Shown in pieces: positions 1 to 10,800 of a stretch of 64,000 nt of DNA. How positions within the stretch are numbered: the first letter of the stretch is position 1; every line of letters starts with the position of its first letter. The position numbers and the translations under genes are program-made. The DNA comes from Allomyces arbusculus. Its lineage: Eukaryota; Blastocladiomycota; Blastocladiomycetes; Blastocladiales; Blastocladiaceae. The DNA lies in contig JADHYV010000046.1 of NCBI GenBank assembly GCA_027604705.1, forward strand, positions 1 through 64,000, in the 5' to 3' direction. The notes beneath the pieces are model-generated. The model made no database searches, was not told the DNA's origin, and saw only the letters and a program-made list of their open reading frames with translations.

Positions 1-789
1 GGCACGGGTTTTATACGGCGCATGGCCAGTGTTGGTCGAGCACCGCGAGCATGTCGGCGCGCTCACTCACAGCTGCGACGGCTGTGTTCCGCGCGCGCGT
101 GTCCGTGGCAGCAGGCATACGCTGGCGACGGTGGCACGGTCTCGACGGCTCGCTTGCAGACGTGTGCACGGGGGACCGGTGTCAGGATCGTCGTGCGCAA
201 GTCGCGCTTGGACCAGGTGCCGGATTCAGTCGGCTGTAGTCGGCACCATGTCGCGGGGTCGGCACTCGTGGCCTTTGGCATGCCCGGCCCTGATCAGGCT
301 TCTGTGTGGTGCCGGCGGGCATGGTTCCGGTCGGCGCCATGTCGTGCCGCCGGTCGTGCCGTTGAGGTCCAGCCACGGCCGTGTCCTGGCGGTTGTTTTG
401 CAGTGCACGGCGGTCTCGGCGCGCCCTGGCCGAGGTTTCGCGCGAGAGGTCCGACATTGCGGCGAGTCGCGGCCGTCATGGTTGCCGTGGCCAGGCTCGA
501 GGGCGACGCCGTCGACGCGAAGACGACGCTGCTAAAAGCGTTGACCGCGAGTTTGGTTGCGTGCCAGGTGCCGTGATTTATCACCACGTCATTTCTCTTC
601 GCCGGAGGACTGGCGAGCGTCAGTTTGCGGACGCAGCCTGGACATGCTCGTGACACTCCCGGCAGCGACCAGGGCAGCAGCTCGCTCCTCTCGACTTCTC
701 CGCGATCAGCTGCGCGCGCTCCGCTCTCATCTCCCTCTTTCCTGAAGAGAAAGAAGCGCCCGAACAGTTGCCCCCGCTTCCGCCCCGCC
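1..789. other. no gene recognised; upstream region of the exonuclease gene
   Basis: GC-rich sequence with several overlapping open frames on both strands. None has recognisable motifs or favoured amino-acid composition (all are Arg/Ala/Pro-rich, as expected of antisense GC-rich DNA). It probably holds the promoter and leader of the gene starting at 790, and may hold the end of something off the left edge. Confidence 0.4.
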
Positions 790-2427
790 ATGGCCGACTG
801 GGGATGGGCCCGCGCCGCGACCGCGCTGCCCTCCGACCCGGCACCAGCACAACAGCAATCATCCGCGCCGTCGCAGACCGACCTGATCGGCCTCTACCGT
901 CAAGACGACATTCCTCCACATACCCGTGCATTTCCCGTGCCTGAACCAAGCGTTACACCAGCCCCAGCGCCACTTCCTGCACGCGACCATATCTTGAAGC
1001 GATGCCTTGCTCTTGATCCAGACCTGGCCGCGCACAATGTCCATTCCTTTGTGATCGACACGCCCGAGCAGTCGGCTGCCGCTATCGCACGCCTTCTCGC
1101 GCCGCCGACAGCACCGGGCCCATATGCGTCGCGTCTGGCACGCGCCGGCGTCCTCGCACTCGACCTCGAAGGCCGGCTCGCCGATGTAGCCAAGGTCGAC
1201 ATTCACTCGGTCCAGATCGCCGTACCCATGGCGCCACGCGTCATGGACGTGACAGTGCCGTCGTTCTTCATAGCACCCTCCGTCCTTCCTGCATCTCCGC
1301 TGTCAGCAGAATCTCCCGCAGCAATTCCCGTGGAAATCTACTACTGGCGGCTTGACAAGATGCCCGACCTGGCAGCGCGCCATGCGTGCATGGACCACGT
1401 TGCCGCGCTCCTTGCCGACACGCCAGGCATTCTCAAAGTCCTGCACGCGGGCTACAGCGACGCGTACGCGCTGATGCGCCAGTTCGACATTGATCTCGGC
1501 GCGTTTGTTCTCGACACGCAAGTCGCTTACGATCACTGGCGCGCCCTTTCGGACCGCGTGCTCGCGCTCTACCAGCACGTCGCAGCCAAGACCCCGAGTA
1601 CGACCGCACCGCTCCCGCCACTACGCATCGACCTTGTCCACCCGAAATCGAATCCGCGCGGCGCTAGTACCACCGGCGCGGGTGACCCGATGTCGATGGT
1701 GCCGATCATGGCCGTTGACGGCACGAACCTCGGTCAGGCCGGGCTCAACGACGTCTATGCCGCGTGCCGATTCCCGACCAACGACCTGAAGTCGCGCACC
1801 GCGCGGTCGGACGCGGCGCAGACGCGGTACGCCGTGCGCGACGTGGCCTACCTGTGCCAGGCCGCGCGGCACATGCAGACGGCGATCGCCTACCTCGCGC
1901 ACTGGGCGGTCATGCTCGACTCGCACGGACTGTTACGGTCGCTCTTACCCGCGTCCGTGGACGACACGGCCTCGTCATCGACGGCCTCAACTGCTGACCC
2001 CAACGCGAGTGTCGCATCCGCTGACGTCCGGCTCGTCTGGGCTATGGCGACGGTCCTGCACTCCAAGGGACCGACCATGGCCGTGCCAGACTTGGCCGAG
2101 GAATTGCGGCTCGCGCTTGGGTCCGCGGGACGCACGGCGTTGAGCAAACGCGTTGGTGGTGTGCGCCAAATTGCGGTCGATTACCCGCGCGTGTTCCGGT
2201 TCCTGCGCGCACACCCGTACGCGATTGATCCGGCCGGCAGCGCGGGCGCGGTGGGGACGGCGGCGCGAGTGGAACTGGCCGCGTCGATTGAGACTGTGCG
2301 CAAGATGCTCTACGATCAGCCGTCGCCGACCGTCGCGGGAGGAGGAGGGACGTCGGGATCAGAGGGGAATGTCGCCGCGTCGAAGAAACCGGCTGTCGAT
2401 ATGTATGCGGTCCTGGCCGACCTGTGA
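790..2427 (+). CDS. EXD1/Egalitarian-like 3'-5' exonuclease domain protein (DEDDy type)
   Basis: Single-exon gene of 545 residues. The frame is open from 625, but the ATG at 790 has a good context (GCCATGG) and begins the protein-like sequence. The exonuclease fold runs from about residue 119 to 365. Acidic residues fit the DEDD family: D125/E127 in ALDLEG, D224 in HAGYSDAYAL, D242 in LDTQVA, then Y347 and D351 in RYAVRDVAYL, the Tyr making it DEDDy type. The spacing resembles the EXD1/Egalitarian branch, whose animal members act in piRNA and mRNA localisation pathways, more than RNase D or WRN. An insertion rich in Pro/Ser/Gly (about 268-305) interrupts the domain. The N-terminal 65 residues and the Gly/Ser tail look disordered. 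The nucleic acid substrate in a fungus is unknown. The 3' end lies only 53 nt from the convergent NEDD1 gene. Confidence 0.8.
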   Translation: MADWGWARAATALPSDPAPAQQQSSAPSQTDLIGLYRQDDIPPHTRAFPVPEPSVTPAPAPLPARDHILKRCLALDPDLAAHNVHSFVIDTPEQSAAAIARLLAPPTAPGPYASRLARAGVLALDLEGRLADVAKVDIHSVQIAVPMAPRVMDVTVPSFFIAPSVLPASPLSAESPAAIPVEIYYWRLDKMPDLAARHACMDHVAALLADTPGILKVLHAGYSDAYALMRQFDIDLGAFVLDTQVAYDHWRALSDRVLALYQHVAAKTPSTTAPLPPLRIDLVHPKSNPRGASTTGAGDPMSMVPIMAVDGTNLGQAGLNDVYAACRFPTNDLKSRTARSDAAQTRYAVRDVAYLCQAARHMQTAIAYLAHWAVMLDSHGLLRSLLPASVDDTASSSTASTADPNASVASADVRLVWAMATVLHSKGPTMAVPDLAEELRLALGSAGRTALSKRVGGVRQIAVDYPRVFRFLRAHPYAIDPAGSAGAVGTAARVELAASIETVRKMLYDQPSPTVAGGGGTSGSEGNVAASKKPAVDMYAVLADL

Positions 2428-2480
2428 CCCAAATCCATGAAAATTCAATACACCTCCGTTCTTCGCAATTCCATTCCATT

Positions 2481-4756
2481 CTACAAACTGCCATTGCTCC
2501 CATAAAACCCGCGCAGCCGATCAATCTCAGCACGTAACCGGCGATTCTCCTCGGCAATCGCACGCACGCCCGCGGCTTCCGCGACCATGGCCTCCAAGTC
2601 GGCACGTTGCTCGTCAAACAGCCGTATCAGCTCCACGTGCATGTTCATAATATCAGTGCGCACCAGTTGCTGGAAATCGCTTAACGCGTCGCGCACGGTA
2701 CGGTCGAGCACTTGCTGTGAGAATCCAGCCGCGGATGGAGGTGCGGCGGCGGCGGCGGCGGCGGCGCGGGTTGGGGATGGTGGGGCGGGAGATGAGGTGA
2801 AGGTGGTCGCGGGGCCGCGGTCGGACCATACGTCGCTGTCGACTGCCGCGGCAGCCGCAGCAGACGCGCTTTGTCGTGGACTCGATGGCGCTCTTGGATC
2901 AGATTGGCGCGGCGGCGGCGGCGGCACAGACTGGTGCGACCCGCCGCGCGTCCGGCGCGGACGCACGTCGTCCACCACCATCTCATGGGCGTCCCCCACC
3001 CACGCAGCACGCCTTGGCGCTGCCGGTTCGGCGGCACCGGGTGCGGGGACGGGCGTCATAGGTGGCGCCGTCGACCGCAGGGAAGGCCTGCGCGTCGCGT
3101 CACGTGCAACGGCTTCGCGCGCGGCCGTCGCACGCGCCGACGAAGTGCGTCGCGGCATGTCCGAATCCAAAGACGGGATATCGGACCCGCGCCGTGCCGG
3201 TGGCACTGTCCGTGTCGGCGTGAGGGGCACGTCTGCCACCGCAACAGCCGCTGGTGCGAGCTGGGGAGGCGGCGCGTCACCCGTGACCGGCGAAAACATG
3301 GCCAAGTCGAGCGTGCCGCCCTGCACTGGGGATGGAGCCGCGCGTTCCTCGTCAGCCATTTCGACGTCCGTCGTGGTGGCCGCGCGGGCTGCCGCTACCA
3401 GCGCCGATTTCGGCGGTTTCGGCGCGCGTCGATCGGCCGCGGTCGCGACGGTACTGGGCCGGTGGAACGCGACGCACGGCACGTGGCCCGTATCAGCCGT
3501 GGGGGTGACTTGTACCGGGTGCGTCGGTTTCGCGAGCGAGACAAGAACCAGATCGCCGTGCGTGGTGCCGAGCGCGAGCGTGTGGCCGTCGTGCATGTAG
3601 GACATGCAGGTGATGCGGTGCGGTGGGAAGGAGAAGGTTTTCAGGATTCTGGGTGGAGAGTAACGTCGTGAGCCGCCGCGTGGAGCGAAGCAAGCGGGAG
3701 GTGGGGGCGTACCGCGTCTTGACGAGATCGTAGAGCGCAACCGTCCCGTCAGTCGAGCACGACACGAGCGTGATCTTATTGAGCGGCGAGAACCCGATAC
3801 CCGTTACTTCTTCGTTGTGCGCGTGGAACGTGATCAACGGGTCGGTTGATGCGGATTCGAGGTCGAACAGCGCGACCCGGCCGTCCTCGCACCCGACCGC
3901 CATCAGCGACGCCGAGTAGAAGGAGAAGGCGATACGCGTGATGCGCAGGTGGAACGGCGACGCCAACTGCACGACCAGCTGCTGTGTACGGTACAGCGCG
4001 TAAATGTCGCCGCCTTGGTTACCGACGGCGAGCCACGCGGTGCCCGAGTCGTTGCTGAGGGCAAAAGCCGTTGGCGCGAGGACTGTCGGCGGCTACATGG
4101 TATTGCGAGTGAGCATTCGATCCTGCAATCAAGATACGGTTGGCAATCGTGGGGGCAGATTGTACACGCACCTCCCACGTCTCTACGAACGCACGCCGGT
4201 CCAGGTCATAGACTTGCACGAGCCGGTGCGTGCCGCAAATGGCAATCTTGCGGCCCTCGTTCAGGTATTCGGCAGCAATCAACTCGTCTGAGCGCTACGA
4301 ATACAGCTGATGAGAGTCAAGTTCTCCCCAGAAGCTATTCCACCAAGCAAGCAGCCCGCGCACGCACCAGAAACGAGTCTGGGCTTGGCGCAATCGTCAT
4401 GTACGGGTTCCCTGCCGGATCGTGGACCGTGACGCGGTCCTTGGCCGTTAGGGCGAGCAAAGGGCGATCTAGCGAACACACAAATCGCTCACGTTAACTT
4501 CCGTGCCATTGAAATGAGCTTACCACAGGTGCCGCCCACCTTGCGAGTGCGACCAAGCCGCGTAGACAGGCGGTGCGACTTGGCCATTATCAAAGGCGCT
4601 GTAGAGTGTGTAGGTAAGGTGGGTGCCGGTGCTGTCGTGTGTGTCCGAGGCTGTGCTCGGGCGGCGGCTTGGTGGGTTGGGTTTCCAGACGCGCACGTCG
4701 CCGCCGAGCGTGACGAGAAAGGCCGGCCCGGGGCGCGTGCTGGAAGTGTCGCTCAT
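2481..4756 (-). CDS. NEDD1: NEDD1-like WD40 protein, gamma-tubulin complex recruitment factor
   Basis: Multi-exon gene read right to left. The likely start is the ATG at 4756 (MSDTSSTRPGPAFLVTLGGD). WD40-type blades follow in separate exons: GGDVRVWKP near 4700, CGTHRLVQVYDL near 4220, CEDGRVALFDL near 3870, SCSTDGTVALYDL near 3760 and LALGTTHGDLVLVSL near 3560. A long disordered Pro/Ser/Ala stretch (about 3450-2760) follows. The C-terminal 80 residues form a helix (VRDALSDFQQLVRTDIMNMH to the end) that matches the NEDD1 C-terminus, which in animals and plants binds gamma-tubulin ring complexes and directs them to centrosomes and spindles. At least four short introns are needed to join the blades; I have not fixed each boundary. 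Identification rests on the combination of WD40 and the C-terminal helix. Confidence 0.8.
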
Positions 4757-5246
4757 GCCGGACGCAGTGCTGGTAAGTTTGGTGCTGGTGCCGGTCGGTT
4801 TGCAAGGAAATGGTGGCCGCGCGCACGAGCACGAGCAATAATGAATTGAAGGCGGTGGGGGCCGATCAGCGGTCATGCCGCGAGTGGATGGGTCTGTCAC
4901 TGCGGTGTGTCATCAAACGTGATCGCGTTGTGCCGTTTGCGAATTCTCGTTTCCAAGCAAGAGAAAAGTAATGGCGGCGGTCGCCGGCGTCGACGTTCGC
5001 GCGGGCTGGCGGATTGACGGTGCCGAGATGCTGACGACCGCGATTGACGATGCCGGCGCGCGACCGGAGGTGCCGAGTTCCCAAAAAATGCCAGATGTCC
5101 AAGTTCGATCTAAACACAAAGGTGCAATTGCCAGCTGCCTGCAGCTATCGTCGTCGTCCCCCCCCCCCCCAAGTCCATGCTGATGCGTCGTCACCCACAA
5201 TCTGCCCTCCCCTCGCCCAGCATTGCATGCGGCGCGCCAGGCGCCG
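4757..5246. other. intergenic, NEDD1 5' side to ENKD1 3' end
   Basis: About 490 bp between two minus-strand genes. No convincing gene. It contains a run of 13 C at 5158-5170. An in-frame extension of NEDD1 to an ATG at 4900 exists but reads as low-complexity Pro/Cys sequence, so I prefer the start at 4756. Confidence 0.5.
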
Positions 5247-6469
5247 TCACATCTTGGTCATGAAGACGCGCTCCTGGCTGTAGACGTCGATGCCCTTTTC
5301 AATCTCGCGCAGCTTCTCCTCCACCTCCTGCTTGCGCTTGTACCGCTGCACGTTGCTCGGCTGCAGCGTGATCGGGAACCGCGACAGCTCGAGCAAGAGG
5401 GCTCTTTGGGCTGGAGTCATGAATCGCGGCGGGGTCAGCACGACCAGTCCGAGCCAGGTTGCGAAAATGAGGAGGGGGAGCGTACATTGCTGCAGGTAGG
5501 CAAGCGTCGACAGCCGCTCTTCTTCGGGCACGGGGACCGTTCCTGGTGGCCACGTCCTGATTCGTGGTGAACGTGCAGTGAGCGACGTATCGTTCGGCGG
5601 AAAGAGTGGATCTGAGCGGAGCAACGTACTCTTCCTCGATCTGCCGCTGCCGCTTTTCCTCTTCCTCGCGCGCCCACTCTTCCTTGCGTTGCGTCAAGCT
5701 ACCCCATAGGCACAAGCGTGAGTGATTGGTGCAGCGGCCGAGCGAGTCGAGTCGATTCCAAACCGGTCACGTACTATTTCGGCATCTTGCCTAGCGCCGT
5801 CTTGCGCTCCGGCACCGCTGCCTCGGTCGTAATCGACCCGGACGACGCCGACCGCGTCATGCCCGTCTTGGCCAGTGGTGCCGCCGCGCGGCCCGACGTG
5901 TTGAAGTTTGGCTTCACGGGCGCCTTCTACACCTCGGCGTCAGTCGTCGCCCACCCCCTTGAATAATACACAGGTTCAACGTACAGCACGCGTTGATCCT
6001 CCCGACGACGGCGCCGACTCCGGCCCCGACGCGGACGCCGACGTGGCGCGCGTACCCGCCGACCCGGTGCTCAGGTACAGCCGGCTCGGGACGTGCGTGA
6101 ACTTGTCGGCCGACCCGGTCGCTCGCGTCTTCTTCTGCTGCGCCTCCAGCTCGTCCTACCACCCAAGGTCAGCCACGTACGGGGCCGAGCAGAGGATGAG
6201 CGTAGAGCATGGAACGCACCGACTGCTTCTTCTGCTTGACTTTTTCCTGCAGCGCCTTGAGCTGCCGCTGGTTCTCGCGGAAGTGATTCTTGGGCACGCC
6301 TCCCTTGCGCGTGATTTCATCCCTTGGAAGCGCAAGGTTAGCCGTGCGTACGGCAGGGACGCGAGCGGGCGTTGCGCACGCACCGTATGCCGCGGACCGG
6401 GTTCATGGCGTCGTGGATCGCCGACGACGAGCTGTGCTTGCGGCCAATCGATTGGGCGTTTTGCAGCAT
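5247..6469 (-). CDS. ENKD1: Enkurin-domain protein, ENKD1 orthologue (centriole/cilium microtubule protein)
   Basis: Small gene in six exons that no single open frame reveals. The start is the ATG at 6469 (MLQNAQSIGRKHSSSSAIHD). The next exon gives GGVPKNHFRENQRQLKALQE, the ENKD1 N-terminal signature. Then come DKFTHVPSRLYL, LGKMPKYLTQRKEEW, PPGTVPVPEEERLSTLAYLQ and the enkurin-domain end KQEVEEKLREIEKGIDVYSQ-ERVF. Introns I can place: 5927-5984, 5699-5774 and 5557-5629, each with a GTACGT donor and an AG acceptor that keep frame; one of 64 nt ends at 6156 (GTGCGT donor); another small one lies near 5460-5500; one lies upstream near 6310-6390. ENKD1 in animals is a centriolar and ciliary-base microtubule-binding protein, so its presence supports a flagellated fungus. 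It sits next to NEDD1 on the same strand. Confidence 0.85.
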
Positions 6470-7842
6470 GGTGCGAATTGGTGATGGGGAGAGTTGGAAG
6501 CGGGGAGAATGTGAAGTGGGTGAAAATCGGCCGGGCAGGTCGGGTCCAGCGTCGATGGCGGCGGAGAGAGTCGCGAGAGGCCGGAATGCTGGCGCTCCGA
6601 ATGCAGGTAGTGGACAGAGTCTGCCGCTTTATAGGGACGTCGCGATAGGATTGTAAGCCGTCGCAGGTTTACAGCACGTTTGCACTTGCAGCAGGCCAGT
6701 GCGCACATTCAAGCAGAGCAGCTTGAGAAAGAGTGTTTGCTAGCGTTTTAACTCAATATCAGTCCATGTCACCGTGTAGGTATTCAAAACCTACGTTCTG
6801 TCCTGCTGCGCGAGGTTGACATAACCGCGGCAAGGAGAGCATGAAGCATGGCGGCAGGACGAAAGTCGCGGTAGCCGCGTCCGCGCGGGCTGTCCATACC
6901 GGACAAAATCGTTCAAATAGGTTTGTGAGGGACGACAGGTACAGCAACGTGCAATCTACGAGAGCCAGCTGTCTATTCCACTTGCATAACGATGCTGCAT
7001 TTGCTCTCCATGCCTGCGCGTCGCATTGTGCTGATATTCGTCCATCCAGATGTAGCATTGCTCTCCACCCCAGGACCCAAGAGCGGGTGGAGTGACGGGA
7101 AAATGTGATGAGCCTGCCGAGCCAGCAAATGGCGGGCTTCGTATTTTAACTCGGTTCCAGACTGAGGGAACTCAGGAGTAGGCTTTTTGTAAATCGTGGC
7201 TCGTTTTGGCTCGCAAGTCGTTTTTCCCTGCCGAAAATCCTGCGAGTGGGCTGGTCAGGACTAGATCATTCAGTGCGCTCGCGCTCTGTGCATCGTTTCC
7301 AGCGCGCTTGTACTGCAAATTTGCGCTTGTATTAATTTGTTCATATCTGGTTGAATGCACTTTGGCTCTTGCATTTTTCGAATCCAAATCCTTTCAACTG
7401 GCCGTGCGTGAGCTTTCAGCTCTCTTTGTCAAGATCGAGTGTAAGTGTTGCCCAAATTCACAGCGGCCAGCAAGTGCTCGCTTCATATTTCTCGCTTGAC
7501 GATCCGGTCAGCAGTGGCGTTCATCACCGCGCTCGTCCGCCATGCCCGTTGCTGTTAATAAAATTGATTTTGTTCTTGAGCCCGCGGTGCATTAGTCGTT
7601 GATACTTTCATGAGATAGAGGATGAAAGCGGAATTCCGAATCATCGAGCGTGGGCGTTTGCCAGCTCGCTGCGCTGACTGGTGCATGTTGACTTCGAATC
7701 AGATCCGCTGCTCTGTGCGCGTGTTGTGAGGAGCGTGAGGCCGAAGACGTATCCCAAGCGTGCTGAACAGCAATATTTGGTTTGAATGAATGAACGTACG
7801 GCGCGAATCTATTTCTCGTCCCCGACCGAGTCCAGTCTCACC
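6470..7842. other. 1.4 kb intergenic, no gene recognised
   Basis: The segment between the ENKD1 start and the 3' end of the RA-PH gene. The part from about 6700 to 7600 is clearly less GC-rich than its surroundings and holds only short unrelated open frames on both strands. I see no tRNA cloverleaf, repeat ends or transposon motifs. Confidence 0.45.
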
Positions 7843-10800
7843 CTAGTCTGCTCCCCGACTACCGGCCTGTCCGGTATACGACGCCGGCCGACCCGCGGCG
7901 GTCGCGTTCGACGCGGCTCCCGGCGCCGGGACCGCGCTTGACAATGGTGCTGCGGGCGCGCTCGACGTCGTCACCGCCGACTCTGGCCCTGCCACAGCGG
8001 CACCCGCCTCGTCCTCGAACAGCGCCGGATTCAAGTGTTTGTCGACGTGATTCTTAGCATTCCGCAGCGCGAGCACCCACTCCTTCATACTCGTCTGGTC
8101 CTCGGTGCAGAAAAAATGAATGTAGCTCGCCTCCAGCGGCTCGTCGTGAATGCCCAGCCGGTGCTGCGCCTTGACCGCAAAGCAGTACCGCGTCGGCGCG
8201 CGCTTGCGCGGCGCAATCGGCGTATACACGTCGTAGTGCGCGAGCGTACAAAGCACCGTCGCGGGCTTGTCTTGCGCGGACCGCACATAGAGCGTGGCCA
8301 CGCCGTCGGTCGAGTTGGCAGGACTACCACCGGGTACCTCCGCGCCGGGCCGCAACTCGATGTACCGCTTCTTGAACTGGCCGCGCTTGGCCTCCCAGTG
8401 CAGCCAACCCGAGACGGGCGGGTAAAAGATCTTGAGCGCGTTTGGCGTCAAACTCGACTTGTACCCGTACCGCCGCAACAGCAACGCGTTGTCCGTATCG
8501 CGCTCCCACGTGCGCAACACGTCTGTGACCAACTCCCAATTCTTCAGCGGCCGCTCCACACCCAAATCATGGAACAGCTCAAACAGCGTCCACTGGTCAG
8601 CCTGGTGTTGGTCGAGGTTTGCCTTTTGCACAACCCACTCGGTCACGAGCTCGGCGGTCATGAGCGAGGTGAGCATCAACGTCTTGGCCTGGCTCGTGTC
8701 GCCAATGTAGATCTTAGCGGCCACGCGCTGCACGCGCGCTTGTGCGAGTTTCTCGAGGGCACTTGCGACGCGCGGGTCCGACGGGTTGATGCCCATGCTC
8801 TGCAACAGCTCGCGCTGCTTCTTCTCTTCGGCGCGCTGCGCACGTTCAAACTTGTCCTCCGCCGAGGACAAGTTGGGGCTGCTCATCGACAACTTGCCGA
8901 GCCCCGACGCCGCACTGGGTTTGCACGCAGGCGCTGGCGCCGCCAGTGCAGGCAATGGTGCCGTGGTCACAGTCGTTGCAGGAGCCGGCGGCAACATCGA
9001 CGGCTGCTGCGCGACCGGCGCGCGATCCGCGAGCACCTCATTCGGGCTTGGCAGCAGCGGCATCGACGGCGCCACCAACGTATCGCGTCCGGTCGTCGTG
9101 CACCGCGACGCGTCGCGCGTCGACGCGGCTGACACCGACCGGTGCCGCAGCAGCGTCGCCAACTGCCCCGCCGCCTCGCCGCGCACGAACAGCGACTCCA
9201 AATCGGCGGCGAGCGTGTTGATCGTATCAATCACATCAATTTCCTCGAATACCACCGTGTGCGCCTTGGGCGCCATGGTTTTCAGCTGGTCGGTGCTGCT
9301 GAGCACGTCCTGGCTCGCGTGAGGATTGGTGCTCCCGTCGAGCTGGTGGTCGGTGCTCGTGCCGAGGTGTGCGAGACTCGCAATGCTCGTAGTGCGGTTG
9401 GGGGTCAGGCCGTTATCAGAGTGCGTGAGGGTGTCGCTTGCACCGATCGATGCGGAGCGGCGCATGTCCGAGTAGGCTGTCGGTGACGGGGCGGAGACGG
9501 GAGAAGGGTGCGATTCCACGGTGGAGCTGCCGTTGCAGTCGAGATCGCCCACGAGCTCGTCGAGCATTTGCGTGATCGAGATCGATGTCGACACACGGAG
9601 GTCGTGCAGGTGAGGTTGTACGTGCTGCGCCGATGCCGGAGTAAGCGGCACTGTTGGTGGCGGCGGGAGCGGGATGACGGGGGCGGGGCCGGGTGCAGCT
9701 GGCGTCACGACGGTCGGCGCGATTGGGAACGCGGTGCTGGCCGCTGAGATTGACGACCGGCGCTCGGGCGCGCCGGCGAGCTCGTGCAGCGACGGGCGTC
9801 GCTGGCCCGTGACGAGAGCAGCGGGTGGGGCCTCTGGTTGCTCGTTTCCGGCCGACAGGGACGACCGGCGCGGAGGCGCGCCTGCAAGCTCGTGCATTGA
9901 TGGCCGCCGGCCATTTTGTGCCGCCGCGGTCGGCAATGCGGCAGGGTCCGCAGCAACGGGCCCCGAAATCGCGGCCGGTGGGAGCAGCGGAATGGGTACA
10001 GCTGTCTTCGGCAACGAGGGTGGAAACGGGGGTGGAAGCGGCGAAGGGATCGGTGGCGGTTTCGATGGCGGCCCCGCCGACCGGCTCGCCGTCGAGTGCG
10101 CCGACGATGCAGGATCCATGTCGGAATCAGGTTCCGCGTCAATGCGCTCCATATGCAATACCGGGTGTGATGACCGTCTCCACATCGAGTTGGGTGGCAT
10201 CGGGACTGGCGCGTGTTGCGCTGGCCGCGACCATGGCGCCTGGCCGGAATTCGATTCCACTCTTGTCGGCGACAGCGGCGAGTTCCCGCAACTCGTCGCC
10301 TTGGTTGCACTCGCCGCGAGCGCGGTCGAGGCCGCGTTCACCAACCGATCCTGCGAATTCTCCTCTCCAACCGTATCCGCCGACCCCTGGCCCGAGTGCG
10401 GCAACGACGACGACGCTGCCGGCTCAAACAGCGACGTTATCGACTTGACCTTGGACGCCGGCATGTCAGCAAGCAACGGCATACTACGCGAATTGGCGAT
10501 ATTGCTGCTATTGCTGCTGCTCGACCGCTCGTGCACACTGCGCGTGAACGGCAGCGGCGCGGCGGAGCCCGCACCTGCAACCGACGTCATCGACTGGTGG
10601 TGTTGATGCTTGCCGAGCCCGGAGCGCACATCGGCAACCGCTGCGATACGGTCGGACCGGACGGTGGTGCGAGGCCCGTTCGGTGGAGTCCGGACCCCGC
10701 GCGGGACCACGGACGGCACGTTCACGGTGGCATTGGGCGCATCGAACCGCGCGCGCAGTGCCGAGACTTTCTTGATCGCGGCCACCTGCTCGATCCGGTC

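Noticed and set aside
22-576. 184-residue open frame at the left edge
   Set aside because: Arg/Ala/Pro-rich without motifs and overlapped by equally long frames on both strands; typical of GC-rich non-coding DNA.
2587-3600. 337-residue plus-strand frame
   Set aside because: Antisense of the NEDD1 disordered region; Ala/Gly/Ser composition without any domain.
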